Below, piece by piece: positions 32,867 through 42,402 of a DNA stretch of 64,000 nucleotides. The translations under genes and the position numbers were made by a program. The notes beneath the pieces are model-generated. The model saw nothing but the letters and a program-made list of their open reading frames with translations, searched no databases and was not told where the DNA came from. Numbering within the stretch: the stretch's first letter is position 1; each line of letters opens with the position of its first letter. This DNA is from HXMU1420-13 sp024742815 (GTDB lineage Bacteria > Bacteroidota > Rhodothermia > Balneolales > Balneolaceae): contig JANSXX010000002.1 in NCBI GenBank assembly GCA_024742815.1, forward strand, positions 1-64,000, in the 5' to 3' direction.

Positions 32867-34701
32867 TATTCCGACCTCTGCGAGTTATCTTCTTTAGGCA
32901 CCCAGTTCATTACGTAATTGTATACGAATTTTCTACTTACTTCGCCGGTGAGATATTTTTCGTAAAGCAAAGCAGCGATTGGTGCTGCGGAAGTAGATGC
33001 GAATCCTGCATTTTCTAAAAATACAGTGATCACTATTTGTGGGTCGTCAACCGGGGCAAAGGAAGTAAACCAACCATGGCTATAACCGTGTGGATTCTCA
33101 GCGGTTCCTGTTTTTCCAGCTATGGCTACTTTATCTGTTTTTGCATAAAACCGTCCGCTTCCTTCTTCAACTACACGGCGCATTCCATTTTTAACCACTT
33201 CCAGATATTCATCTTTTACCCAATCTATGGGATCGTACACAATTGGGGTATATTCAAAAGTCCCATCACTACGTTGCACCGAATGCACAATGTGCGGTTG
33301 AATTTTATATCCTCCGTTTGCAATTGAACTCGTCATTTGGGCTATTTGCAATGGAGAAACCGATAAAACACCTTGCCCAATACCAAGGTTAATCATATCT
33401 CCAAGTCCCCATCTACGTTTTCCAAACCATCTATCCATAAAAGCACTATCTGGTACAATACCCTGATTAGCACTTGGTAAATCGATGGAATTAGGAACTC
33501 CTAAACCAAATTCCTTTACTAAACCACTCCAAGTATTGAACTGCCCGTTGCTGGCAATTTTATCCATCAGCGCATAGAAATAGGTGTTACTCGAAAAGGC
33601 TATTGCTTTTTCAAGATCGTAATCTCCTAATGGGGCAATATCGCGGTATAAACGCCCTCGTTGATATCCACCGCGGTTAGCTATTATTGTTTCTTCTGTT
33701 ACATGGCCAAGATGTAGACCGATCATTCCCATGAGTGGTTTGAACGTTGATCCCGGAGGTTGTCGGCTGGAAATTGCGCGGTTGTAAAGTGGACGTGTGG
33801 TGTCAGAATTTATCTCTGCCCAATATTTTCGATCTAAACGACCTGCAAGTCTTCTTACATCATAATTTGGGGAACTTACTATTGCAAGGATTTCTCCGTT
33901 ATTTGGGTTCATTGCTATAACAGCGCCCGTTTTTCCTTGCATAAGCTCTTCGGCGTAGGCTTGTAACTCTGCATCAATGGTAGTGATGATATTATCCCCC
34001 TGAAGTGGATTTTGCCCGGCTCTCTCGCCTTCGTACTCGCCAATAGTTTGTCCGTAAGCGTTCACACGCTGGAACTCGACACCAAGATCACCGCGAAGAT
34101 TATCTTCATAAATCAGTTCAAGCCCACTTTTTCCAATCTTATCGCCTAACCTGAGATCATCAGATGCTTCATACTCTTTACGATCAGCCTCACGTAAATA
34201 TCCAAAAAGATGAGAGGCTTGCAAATCTGTTGGGTAATGTCGTTTGCTCCCAATTTCGTGGCCAATACCTGAAAGCTGCCAAAGATTTTCCTGCACCCTC
34301 GAAAATGTCTCGAAATCAACATCAGTAAGTAAAGGCGAATTTCGATACCAACTGTAGCGTTGCGCTTCACTTACTCTTTCTGTAATCACAGAGTCTGAAA
34401 CATTCATTAATGAAGCTAGCAGAGGAATCTTCTCTTTATCGAATTTGGAAGGGGTGATGGTGATCGTAAAAATGGGTTCATTATCTACCAAGAGTACACC
34501 GTTTCGGTCAAAGATCAATCCGCGGGAAGGACTTACGTACTCTTGTCGGATAGAATTTTCTTCCCCTAAAACAGAATACGTATCATATTGAATAATTTGC
34601 AGATAGAAGACTCTTCCTAACACTACAAGGCAAAGCCCCAGCATAATTAGCTGAAGTGCACGAATAGAAGTACGGGTTCTATTTGAGCTGCGGGTTTCCA
34701 A
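32866..34701 (-). CDS. mrdA: penicillin-binding protein 2 (elongasome transpeptidase)
   Basis: Cross-links peptidoglycan for side-wall growth as partner of RodA. One N-terminal membrane helix (about 14-33) is followed by the dimerisation domain (about 55-235) and the transpeptidase domain (about 250-590). All three penicillin-binding motifs are present: SxxK in PGSTFKPL (about residue 318), SxN in FSSNTYFY and KTGT in AGKTGTAENP. The 611-residue length is typical. It overlaps rodA by one base and follows mreD by 1 bp. Confidence 0.95.
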   Translation of the reverse strand: METRSSNRTRTSIRALQLIMLGLCLVVLGRVFYLQIIQYDTYSVLGEENSIRQEYVSPSRGLIFDRNGVLLVDNEPIFTITITPSKFDKEKIPLLASLMNVSDSVITERVSEAQRYSWYRNSPLLTDVDFETFSRVQENLWQLSGIGHEIGSKRHYPTDLQASHLFGYLREADRKEYEASDDLRLGDKIGKSGLELIYEDNLRGDLGVEFQRVNAYGQTIGEYEGERAGQNPLQGDNIITTIDAELQAYAEELMQGKTGAVIAMNPNNGEILAIVSSPNYDVRRLAGRLDRKYWAEINSDTTRPLYNRAISSRQPPGSTFKPLMGMIGLHLGHVTEETIIANRGGYQRGRLYRDIAPLGDYDLEKAIAFSSNTYFYALMDKIASNGQFNTWSGLVKEFGLGVPNSIDLPSANQGIVPDSAFMDRWFGKRRWGLGDMINLGIGQGVLSVSPLQIAQMTSSIANGGYKIQPHIVHSVQRSDGTFEYTPIVYDPIDWVKDEYLEVVKNGMRRVVEEGSGRFYAKTDKVAIAGKTGTAENPHGYSHGWFTSFAPVDDPQIVITVFLENAGFASTSAAPIAALLYEKYLTGEVSRKFVYNYVMNWVPKEDNSQRSE

Positions 34702-34702
34702 T

Positions 34703-35173
34703 TTATCTGTTTTTGAAAATATAGATTAACAATCCTATTAAAGCGGTGTACAATGTATTGCCAATGATTATGGCAAAAGGCGAGTAGGTGGTGGCGAACG
34801 CAATAAAGAAACTACTTAGAACAAATAAAATTATGTTGTGAATGAATGCACTCATGAAAATAATTAGAAATATCTGCCAAAGTAGAAGTTGAGCTTCCGA
34901 TCGTCGTCTAACGAATGTGTAAACCAAGAAAATGGTGAGAGTTTTAGAGAACATCATTATTCCCCAAAAATCAAAAAAGGCATCTTGAAGCAAAGCAAAT
35001 GATGCCGTCATAATCAGAATCGGTACGCGCTCATATTTCTGAATGATCCACAACAAATAACACAACAATGGATCAGCAGTAGCGCTAAAAATGGATAAGT
35101 GTTGAAAGAATAAGACATCTAACAACACAAAGAAGATCCCGAATAAAATATGTCGGAGTAACTGATTATTCAT
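34703..35173 (-). CDS. mreD: rod shape-determining protein MreD
   Basis: A 156-residue, almost wholly hydrophobic inner-membrane protein with about five helices and a conserved Asp-containing DAFFDFWG segment. Identification rests on hydropathy, length and position between mreC and mrdA, since MreD proteins are poorly conserved. It overlaps mreC by 4 bp (ATGA). Confidence 0.9.
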   Translation of the reverse strand: MNNQLLRHILFGIFFVLLDVLFFQHLSIFSATADPLLCYLLWIIQKYERVPILIMTASFALLQDAFFDFWGIMMFSKTLTIFLVYTFVRRRSEAQLLLWQIFLIIFMSAFIHNIILFVLSSFFIAFATTYSPFAIIIGNTLYTALIGLLIYIFKNR

Positions 35174-36012
35174 CGAAACAGCGCCTGTGTTTGTGTTGAT
35201 AGAGAATCTAAAGTGGAATCCGGTTGAAACTTAATTACAAATCCCTCAGCAACTTCCGATAAAGAAGTGAATGGAGACAAGTATATTTTTTGAGTGTCTT
35301 TCCCTTCTTCCTCTTTCGTAGAGAGCACTGTTCCAATAGGAATACCACCCGGAAATTCATTCCCAAATCCACTGGTTTCAACAACAAAGCCGGAATCGAC
35401 AGGTACAGTTTTTGGTACAAAATCCATGACTAATTGCGACATATCTTCCCCCGACCAGCTTACAATTCCCATCGAGCGGGTTTGTTGAACTCGGGCGCTA
35501 ACCCTAAATAAACTGTTAAAGTAAGGCATTACCTGTGCATATTCGGGTGCAGTAATTATCACTTTGCCAACCAGTCCATCCGAGGTTATAACCGGCATCC
35601 CTACATCAACACCTTGATTGGAGCCCGCATTTATGGTAAACGTGTTATTTATCCCATTCAGCGTTTTGGTAACAAATCGGACTGGCTGAAGATCAAACTC
35701 AGAATTTGTTTGATAATTCAGAAGTTTTCTTAGCTCATTATTCTCTTGCTCTATTGATCGCAAACGACTGAGTTCGTCTTGCAAAAGAATATTCTGTTCT
35801 TGAAGATATGTATTGGTTCGTAATGCTTGCCTGTAAACTCGAACGTTTGATAACGGCTCTTCCAAAACACTAACAACTGTGATCGAAATCTGCCGTAGAG
35901 TATTTAGTCCATCCTGATGGCGGTTAATTGCAATTGCCAGGGCAAGTACAAGAATTAACGCAGTTACAATATAATCGGTGGCGTTTTCAACTTTAAATAC
36001 TCTAAACTGCAT
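35170..36012 (-). CDS. mreC: rod shape-determining protein MreC
   Basis: Periplasmic scaffold of the elongasome. A single membrane helix (about 13-30) precedes a coiled coil (about 62-97; LQEQNILLQDELSRLRSIEQENNELRKLL broken here by the family's usual heptads) and the double beta-barrel region with VTKTLNGINNTFTINAG, GVDVGMPVITSDGLVGKV and VETSGFGNEFPGGIPIGTV. Lies 9 bp downstream of mreB and overlaps mreD. Confidence 0.94.
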   Translation of the reverse strand: MQFRVFKVENATDYIVTALILVLALAIAINRHQDGLNTLRQISITVVSVLEEPLSNVRVYRQALRTNTYLQEQNILLQDELSRLRSIEQENNELRKLLNYQTNSEFDLQPVRFVTKTLNGINNTFTINAGSNQGVDVGMPVITSDGLVGKVIITAPEYAQVMPYFNSLFRVSARVQQTRSMGIVSWSGEDMSQLVMDFVPKTVPVDSGFVVETSGFGNEFPGGIPIGTVLSTKEEEGKDTQKIYLSPFTSLSEVAEGFVIKFQPDSTLDSLSTQTQALFR

Positions 36013-36021
36013 TCAGCATGA

Positions 36022-37089
36022 CTATGAATCGATTACTGGTCGATAGTATTCGAGATTTTCAAGAATTGCTCCTGTGCCACGCACAACGGCTGTAAGCGGA
36101 TCTTCTGCTATATGCACCGGAAGATCGGTGGTCTCCATAATCAGTTTGTCGAGATTTTTTAGAAGAGCTCCACCACCGGTTAGCATAATTCCACGATCCA
36201 AAATATCTGCGGATAATTCTGGAGGGGTTTGCTCCAACGATTTTGTGATAGATTCTACAATGGTGTTAACAGATTCAGCCATTGCTTCTCGGGCATCTTT
36301 CGAAGTGATATGACGCGTTCTAGGAACACCGTTCACCAAATCTCGGCCTTTGGTTATCATTTCAAGCTCTTCATCAAGAGGAGCGGCGGAACCGATTTCA
36401 CACTTAATTTTCTCAGCGGTCCGCTCACCGATCAACAAGTTATGATTTCTTCGGAAGTAGTTGATGATGTCTTCGTTGAGTTCATCACCACCTAAGCGAA
36501 CAGATTGTGCATAAACAATACCGGATAATGCAATCACCGCTATCTCGGTAGTTCCACCCCCAATGTCAACGATCATGTTACCAACAGGTTCGTGTACGTC
36601 TAAACCGATACCGATGGCTGCTGCCATGGGCTCATCCACAAGAAAAACCTCTTTTGCACCGGCATGTTCTGCACTATCACGTACTGCACGGCGTTCCACC
36701 TCGGTAATACCGCTTGGTACGCAAATTACCATCTGGCGTGTACTTGAATACCATTTCACTTTCACCTTTTTGATCATGCCACGAATCATCTGTTCGGCAA
36801 CTTCAAAATCTGCAATTACTCCATCACGTAAAGGACGAATAGTTCTGATTTTACGATGTGTTTTCTCGTGCATCAGGCGTGCTTCGTGTCCGGTAGCAAC
36901 AGGAATATCTTGCTGATTCAGAGCTACGATAGATGGTTCATTTAATACAATACCCTCGCCGCGAGAGTATATGAGTGTGTTCGCTGTACCCAGATCAATA
37001 GCGATGTCGGTATATAAAAAATCGAATAAGCCTTTCTTAGGCTGTTTTTTTGAGGATAATGGGGAAGGGATGCCTTGCCGATTGGACAT
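36022..37089 (-). CDS. mreB: rod shape-determining actin homologue MreB
   Basis: ATP-dependent actin-like filament protein that guides side-wall synthesis. Actin-fold phosphate loops are clear: IDLGTANTLIY, VDIGGGTTEIAV and LTGGGALLKNLDKL; also VCVPSGITEVERRAV and VFLVDEPMAAAIG. The 355 residues include a ~20-residue N-terminal extension (GIPSPLSSKKQPKKGL) before the usual start FDFLYTDIAIDLG. It is the first gene of the rod-shape operon; 106 bp separates it from purH, the upstream gene on the same strand. Confidence 0.96.
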   Translation of the reverse strand: MSNRQGIPSPLSSKKQPKKGLFDFLYTDIAIDLGTANTLIYSRGEGIVLNEPSIVALNQQDIPVATGHEARLMHEKTHRKIRTIRPLRDGVIADFEVAEQMIRGMIKKVKVKWYSSTRQMVICVPSGITEVERRAVRDSAEHAGAKEVFLVDEPMAAAIGIGLDVHEPVGNMIVDIGGGTTEIAVIALSGIVYAQSVRLGGDELNEDIINYFRRNHNLLIGERTAEKIKCEIGSAAPLDEELEMITKGRDLVNGVPRTRHITSKDAREAMAESVNTIVESITKSLEQTPPELSADILDRGIMLTGGGALLKNLDKLIMETTDLPVHIAEDPLTAVVRGTGAILENLEYYRPVIDS

Positions 37090-37195
37090 TTCAGGTGCTT
37101 AACTATAGGTTTTTAGGACGATATTAATTCGATTGAAAATACAATTTTGATACTCTATTTGCGAATGCGAGTATTCACTTTGTTTTTAGCTCATT

Positions 37196-38770
37196 TTAGT
37201 GCTTAAAATGTCGTGTTCCAGTGAAAATCATACACAAACCAAGCTCGTTAGCTTTTGCAATTACTTCTTCGTCTCGGATACTGCCTCCGGGTTGAATTAC
37301 TGCCGTGACTCCTGCAGCAGCTGCCGCTTCAACACCGTCAGAAAATGGGAAAAAAGCATCGCTTGCAATCGCTGCTCCATCAAGGGTGAGGCCTTCTTTT
37401 TCAGCTTTTGCAACGGCAATTTCTGAGGAATCTACACGTGAAGTTTGGCCCGAACCTATGCCCAATGTTCGACCATCTTTCGCATACACGATAGCGTTCG
37501 ATTTTACATGGCGAACTACTTTCCAGGAGAAAAGCAGATCTTTTAATTCTGACTCAGTTGGTGTTCGTTCGGTAACTACTTTGAATGTTGATTGATCAAA
37601 AGCTTCGAGGTCGGCATCTTGTTTTAGTACACCACCAAAAATTGAACGATAGGTAATGGTCTCACTCTTGGAAACATTTCTTCGAATTCGAATCAAACGC
37701 CGATTCTTTTTTGCGATGAGTAATTCCAATGCATCCTCATCAAATTCCGGAGCGATGATAATTTCCGTGAAAATTTTATCAATCGCGGTTGCTGTTGCTA
37801 GGTCAAGTGGTTTGTTTACAACAACAATTCCACCAAATGGTGAAACCGTGTCGGTACTAAACGCTTTGTTGTAGGCCTCTTCAAGCGAGCTTGCTGTACC
37901 TACGCCACAAGGAATTGTGTGTTTGATGATGGCGCAGGTCGGTTCTTCTGTCTCAAAATCGGAAATGATGTTTAAAGCAGCATCTACATCTAAGTAGTTG
38001 TTGTAACTTAGTTGTTTTCCATGAAAGCAATCAATAACCTCGTTCTGAGTACCATAAACAGCTGCTTTTTGATGTGGATTTTCCCCATAACGCAGTGGAT
38101 GAGCTAATGGCTCAGATATACTAAATTGTGTCGCAGGATCCTCATCTACTAACCCGGTAAAGTAGTTCGAAATGGCTACATCATAATCTGCAGTGTGTGT
38201 AAAAGCTGCTTTGGCAAGCTTTAAACGAAGCTGATAACTGATGCCTTCGTCAGTATTTAACTCTTCAATAAAATCGGTGTATTGCTCGGGAGAACTAAGA
38301 ATACAAACATGCGCAAAATTCTTGGCAGCGGCTCTAATCATGGTAGGCCCGCCTATATCAATAAATTCAGTAGCCGTTGCGGGGGTAATTCCATCCTTTT
38401 TTACCGTTTCTTTGAACGGATATAAATTCACCACAACCAGTTCGATAGGTTGAATACCAAGTTCTGCTAATTCAACATTATCCGGCTCGTAACTTGTTCT
38501 GGCTAGCAATCCACCGTGAATATTTGGATGGAGAGTTTTTACCCGACCATCTAAACATTCTGGAAAGCCTGTTACTTCCGATGCATCGGTTACCGGAATG
38601 CCTTCTTCTTTGATAACCTTTGCAGTTCCTCCGGTTGAAATCAATTCGATGCCTTTTTTATGTAAAGCAGAGGCAAGAGGAATAATGTCTGTTTTATTAG
38701 ACACCGAAAGGAGAGCGCGTTTAATAGTTAATGAGGTTTCCGGTAATTGTGCAAGCGGTTTTAATGCCAT
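37196..38770 (-). CDS. purH: bifunctional AICAR transformylase / IMP cyclohydrolase
   Basis: Catalyses the last two steps of IMP synthesis. The N-terminal cyclohydrolase domain (about 15-150) shows ALLSVSNKTDI, LISTGGTAKVI, TGFPECLDGRVKTLHPNIHGGLL. The C-terminal formyltransferase domain shows PLRYGENPHQKAA, a KHTIPCGVG segment with the catalytic Lys-His pair, SPFGGIVVVN and IQPGGSIRDEEVI. The full length of 524 residues is normal. Follows purN with only 2 bp between them, so the two purine genes are one unit. Confidence 0.96.
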   Translation of the reverse strand: MALKPLAQLPETSLTIKRALLSVSNKTDIIPLASALHKKGIELISTGGTAKVIKEEGIPVTDASEVTGFPECLDGRVKTLHPNIHGGLLARTSYEPDNVELAELGIQPIELVVVNLYPFKETVKKDGITPATATEFIDIGGPTMIRAAAKNFAHVCILSSPEQYTDFIEELNTDEGISYQLRLKLAKAAFTHTADYDVAISNYFTGLVDEDPATQFSISEPLAHPLRYGENPHQKAAVYGTQNEVIDCFHGKQLSYNNYLDVDAALNIISDFETEEPTCAIIKHTIPCGVGTASSLEEAYNKAFSTDTVSPFGGIVVVNKPLDLATATAIDKIFTEIIIAPEFDEDALELLIAKKNRRLIRIRRNVSKSETITYRSIFGGVLKQDADLEAFDQSTFKVVTERTPTESELKDLLFSWKVVRHVKSNAIVYAKDGRTLGIGSGQTSRVDSSEIAVAKAEKEGLTLDGAAIASDAFFPFSDGVEAAAAAGVTAVIQPGGSIRDEEVIAKANELGLCMIFTGTRHFKH

Positions 38771-38772
38771 GA

Positions 38773-39360
38773 TTAAACGTTGGTTTTTAAAAAATCAGAG
38801 ATTACTTGTGGATACAATGTATGTTCGAGAGCGAGTACTTTTTTTGCAAGACTATCAGCCGTTTCATCCTCGGCCAGCATAATTTTTGATTGACCGAGAA
38901 CTGGGCCGTCATCATAGATTTCAGTAACAAGATGTACGGTACACCCACTTTCAGCTTCATCATTCTCTATTACAGCTTGATGAACACGTTTACCATAGAA
39001 GCCTTTACCGCCATATTTTGGTAACAGAGAGGGATGAATGTTAAGGATTCGGTTTTGATAGTTGCTAATTATAGAACTCGGAATTTTCTTTAAATAACCG
39101 GCTAGTGCAATTAAATCAGTATCAAAACGATCGAGTGTTTTGAGTAAAGTGGTAGAATAAATCTCCTCATTATCAAATGAAGAAGGGTTCAATATTTCGA
39201 CCGGAATGTTATGTTTTTTTGCTCGATCAATGGCTAGAATATTTTCCCGATCGGTAATTAAGCCTGTGATTACGCCCGGTATTTGTCCTGCAAGTGTAGC
39301 TTCAATAAGAGACTGAAAATTGGAACCCGAACCGGAGGCGAAAACAACGATATTCTTCAA
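38773..39360 (-). CDS. purN: phosphoribosylglycinamide formyltransferase (PurN type)
   Basis: Transfers a formyl group from 10-formyl-THF to GAR in purine synthesis. Signature residues: FASGSGSNFQSLIEA near the N-terminus, the NIHPSLLPKYGGKGFYG block with catalytic Asn and His, and a TEIYDDGPVLGQ segment with the catalytic Asp. 195 residues, normal. Stop codon is 2 bp from the purH start. Confidence 0.95.
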   Translation of the reverse strand: MKNIVVFASGSGSNFQSLIEATLAGQIPGVITGLITDRENILAIDRAKKHNIPVEILNPSSFDNEEIYSTTLLKTLDRFDTDLIALAGYLKKIPSSIISNYQNRILNIHPSLLPKYGGKGFYGKRVHQAVIENDEAESGCTVHLVTEIYDDGPVLGQSKIMLAEDETADSLAKKVLALEHTLYPQVISDFLKTNV

Positions 39361-39440
39361 AATTATTCACGAAATGAGCATTGCGGATGTGCGGTGCAAA
39401 GATAGAAATAAAATAGTGGATGTAACACCGAAATTTCCGG

Positions 39441-40529
39441 TTAACTGCTATTAGTAGATGGCGGGGAGTTATCTAATCTGAAAACTTGATAATTATTGAA
39501 ACTCCATGAAATTTGATTCACTGTAATTTTTATAACCGTTGCCAGAGGGATAGCAATCAACATTCCCAGAATTCCTGCGGTTTCGGCTCCAATCAAAATG
39601 ATGAACAAAATCGCAACCGGATGCATATCGGCTGAGCGGGAGAACAGAAAAGGTTGTAGTACTAGATTGTCGGTTAATTGAACAATAAATATGGCAATCA
39701 TGCAAACCAGTACCAGCGAAAAATCACCAGTTTCGATAATGGATACGATGATGGAAAGCACATAGCCAATGATCGGGCCGAAATACGGAATAGTATTCGC
39801 GATGCCAACAGAAATACCAACAGATAAGGAGTTCTCAAGACCGGCAACGCTTAAGGTAGTCCACGAAAGAAAAGCGACGATAAAGCTCTGGGCTAATACA
39901 CTTCTGAAATAAAGACCCAATCTTTTCTCAATTTTGTCGATAAGAGTAAGTGTTGTTTCAAAGTATTTATTTGGCACCAATTGAAGAAGATCTCTTCGAA
40001 TCTTGCTCCCATCTTTTAAAAAGAAAAAGGCGGCGAATGGGACCACCAATACAGCAGAGAAAATATTCGTAAATAAGCCCACTGCATCACCAAGTACGGT
40101 AGAGAGTTTACCTAAATCAAAGAGTTCGGCGGCAATTTGAGTAACATTATCCTGTAGAAAACCGGGCGGAATAAAGCTAAACTCTTCGGTCAGTTTCAGT
40201 TCAACGTCACGTGCAATCTGCTCAATTCGATCGATGGTGAGGTTTTCGGTTAACTCGATCATTTCTCCAACAAACAATGGAAATACATTTGTGGAAATAT
40301 ACACCAGCAGAAGGATCACGGTGGATAGGGTGAGAGTAATTCCAAAGGTCCGATTCATCCCCATTCTTTGTAATCGATTTACAAATGGATCTAGGATATA
40401 ACTGAGAATCATTGCCAGAATTACATAAGCAACTAATGTGCTGTAATTGTAAAGAATAAGCCCCAACACACCAACGGTGGTTAAGCCGATAAAGAATCGA
40501 ATAATTTTTTCAAGAGTTATATTTCTCAT
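39441..40529 (-). CDS. AI-2E family (PerM/YdiK-like) membrane transporter
   Basis: A 362-residue polytopic membrane protein with about eight helices and the family blocks LSYILDPFVNRLQR, PFAAFFFLKDGSKIRRDLL, NTIPYFGPIIGYVLS and LQPFLFSRSADMHPVAILFIIL. Family members include exporters of autoinducer-2, Na+/H+ antiporters and permeases of unknown substrate, so the transported solute cannot be named. It overlaps recX by 4 bp (ATGA), suggesting co-translation, though no functional link is known. Confidence 0.88.
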   Translation of the reverse strand: MRNITLEKIIRFFIGLTTVGVLGLILYNYSTLVAYVILAMILSYILDPFVNRLQRMGMNRTFGITLTLSTVILLLVYISTNVFPLFVGEMIELTENLTIDRIEQIARDVELKLTEEFSFIPPGFLQDNVTQIAAELFDLGKLSTVLGDAVGLFTNIFSAVLVVPFAAFFFLKDGSKIRRDLLQLVPNKYFETTLTLIDKIEKRLGLYFRSVLAQSFIVAFLSWTTLSVAGLENSLSVGISVGIANTIPYFGPIIGYVLSIIVSIIETGDFSLVLVCMIAIFIVQLTDNLVLQPFLFSRSADMHPVAILFIILIGAETAGILGMLIAIPLATVIKITVNQISWSFNNYQVFRLDNSPPSTNSS

Positions 40530-41218
40530 GCATCGAGCTTATTTAATAGCGATGGCAACACTTTCATCACGTGGGCTGAATCGTAGCCTTTTCTAATCAA
40601 AAAATCGAATATTTTCTTTCTTCTTTTCGACTTTTCTGCCCGAAGAAATCGCGGCTTAGCTTTTAGTACCAGATATTCCATTTTCTCCAAAATCTCATCG
40701 TTACCTAGATCTTCAAGCGCTTGTTCTATATCGTGTGATTTGATTCCCTTTTTTTTCAATTCTATACGGATTTTCTGCTTCCCCCAATGATTGAAATTGA
40801 ATTTATCATGAGCAAATTTCCGTGCAAAAACATCATTTCGAATATATTTTTTCTCTTCAAGCTCATCTAAAATGCTATCAATCTCAGCATTCGTATAACC
40901 TTTCTTATGTGCTTTTTGCACTAATTCTTGCCGAGAGTGATCGCGTCGTGCTAATAGGCGGATAAAATAATCTCTGATCTTCCAATGCTGCTCTTGCAAT
41001 TCAATGGCTTGTAGTAGATTAGCCGTTAACTCAGTATCAACACGCAAATTAAAATGAACAAGCGTTTGTTCCGAAACTCCCATCAAAAAATTATTCTCAA
41101 CAAAAATGGAATATCGGTACGCATTTTTCTTTTGAACTTCGATACCGGAGATCGGTACTCGTTCCTTTCCCATTGATTCAAATATTTTAATGGTATCCCG
41201 CTCTGTATTTGATTTCAT
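40526..41218 (-). CDS. recX: RecX-family regulatory protein
   Basis: RecX proteins bind and restrain RecA filaments. The 230 residues contain three-helix repeats typical of the family (LLARRDHSRQELVQKAHKKGY, AEIDSILDELEEKKYIRNDVFARKFAHDK, WGKQKIRIELKKKGI) and a charged C-terminus. The assigned ATG leaves only 30 bp to the divergent FIST gene; the Met 15 codons in (about 41173, MGKERVPISG) is a possible true start and would widen the promoter region. recA itself is about 3 kb away on the same strand, not adjacent. Confidence 0.85.
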   Translation of the reverse strand: MKSNTERDTIKIFESMGKERVPISGIEVQKKNAYRYSIFVENNFLMGVSEQTLVHFNLRVDTELTANLLQAIELQEQHWKIRDYFIRLLARRDHSRQELVQKAHKKGYTNAEIDSILDELEEKKYIRNDVFARKFAHDKFNFNHWGKQKIRIELKKKGIKSHDIEQALEDLGNDEILEKMEYLVLKAKPRFLRAEKSKRRKKIFDFLIRKGYDSAHVMKVLPSLLNKLDA

Positions 41219-41248
41219 TTAGATGGATTACAAAAATTGGATTAGCAC

Positions 41249-42397
41249 ATGGAAATTGCTCAGCAAATTTACAAAGATGAATCGGGTTGGACACAAATAA
41301 AATCTACACCGGGATTTAATTCGGCACCTTGCGACTTAGTTCTCGCCTTTGGATCGAAAGAAAAACTTGGAGCAAAAAAGGCATTAAAGGAATTAAGCGA
41401 GCAGTATCCAAAAGCTCAGGTTATTTCCTGTAGCACAGCCGGGGAGATTTCTGGGATATCTGTTATTGATGAAACCATAGTAGCTACCGCTATTTCTTTC
41501 GATAAAACAAAGATAAAACCGGCCTTAGTAAATTACGAAGATGTCGCAAACAGCGAAGAAGCAGGAATTACTATTGCAAGAAAATTACAGGATGAAAGCC
41601 TAAAACATGTGTTGATTATTTCGGATGGACAAATGGTAAATGGTTCAGAATTAGTAAAAGGCACAAATTCAGTATTACCAACTAAAATTCCGGTTACCGG
41701 TGGACTTGCAGGTGATGGAACCGACTTTGAGGGAACATTAGTAGGATTGAATGAGGATGTTCGGCAGGGGAACATCGTAGGGATTGGGTTCTACGGTAAT
41801 GAAATAAAAATTGGGTTTGGCTCTCACGGCGGATGGGATGAATTTGGTCCTCATCGCAAGGTTACTAAGTCGAAGGGAAATATCTTATATGAAGTTGATG
41901 ATCAGAATGCATTGGAACTTTATAAAAAATATCTCGGACCAAAAGCTGAAGAACTACCGGGATCAGCACTTTTATTTCCGTTAAGCATGCGCGTTACGGA
42001 TGAATCACCCAGCTTGGTTCGCACTATTTTATCTGTTGATGAAAAAGAACAGTCGATGACCTTTGCAGGTGATGTCCCTGAAGGCGCTACAGTACGATTT
42101 ATGAAATCAAATTTTGATCGCTTAATCGATGGAGCTTCGAAAGCAGCGAGCGATGGCTATTATTTTAATGAACAACCAGTTAATCCTGAATTGGTTTTAT
42201 TAATCAGTTGTGTGGGACGAAAAGTTGTGTTAGACCAGCGGATCGAAGAGGAGATAGAAGCAGTAGAGGAAATTTTCGGTAATGAAACGTTTTACTGCGG
42301 TTTTTATTCGTACGGAGAGTTAGCACCAAGTTCGGTTGGCACAACTTGCGATCTTCATAATCAAACGATGACGCTTACTACCTATTCAGAGAAATAA
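41249..42397 (+). CDS. FIST N- and C-domain sensory protein
   Basis: FIST domains are small-ligand (possibly amino-acid) sensing modules of signal transduction. The N-terminal FIST domain (about 25-215) shows CDLVLAFGS, VISCSTAGEIS, VLIISDGQMVNGSEL and PVTGGLAGDGTDFEGT. The C-terminal FIST_C domain (about 225-370) shows LLISCVGRKVVLDQR and FYCGFYSYGELAP. There is no signal peptide or membrane helix, so it acts in the cytoplasm. The hybrid histidine kinase gene begins 5 bp downstream, so the FIST protein most likely feeds a ligand signal to that kinase. Confidence 0.9.
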   Translation: MEIAQQIYKDESGWTQIKSTPGFNSAPCDLVLAFGSKEKLGAKKALKELSEQYPKAQVISCSTAGEISGISVIDETIVATAISFDKTKIKPALVNYEDVANSEEAGITIARKLQDESLKHVLIISDGQMVNGSELVKGTNSVLPTKIPVTGGLAGDGTDFEGTLVGLNEDVRQGNIVGIGFYGNEIKIGFGSHGGWDEFGPHRKVTKSKGNILYEVDDQNALELYKKYLGPKAEELPGSALLFPLSMRVTDESPSLVRTILSVDEKEQSMTFAGDVPEGATVRFMKSNFDRLIDGASKAASDGYYFNEQPVNPELVLLISCVGRKVVLDQRIEEEIEAVEEIFGNETFYCGFYSYGELAPSSVGTTCDLHNQTMTLTTYSEK

Positions 42398-42402
42398 CAC
42401 GC

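Noticed and set aside
40526..41248. recX promoter in the 30-bp gap with the FIST gene
   Set aside because: No convincing -33/-7 pair is visible for either gene in so short a gap; the recX start may be internal, so no promoter is called.
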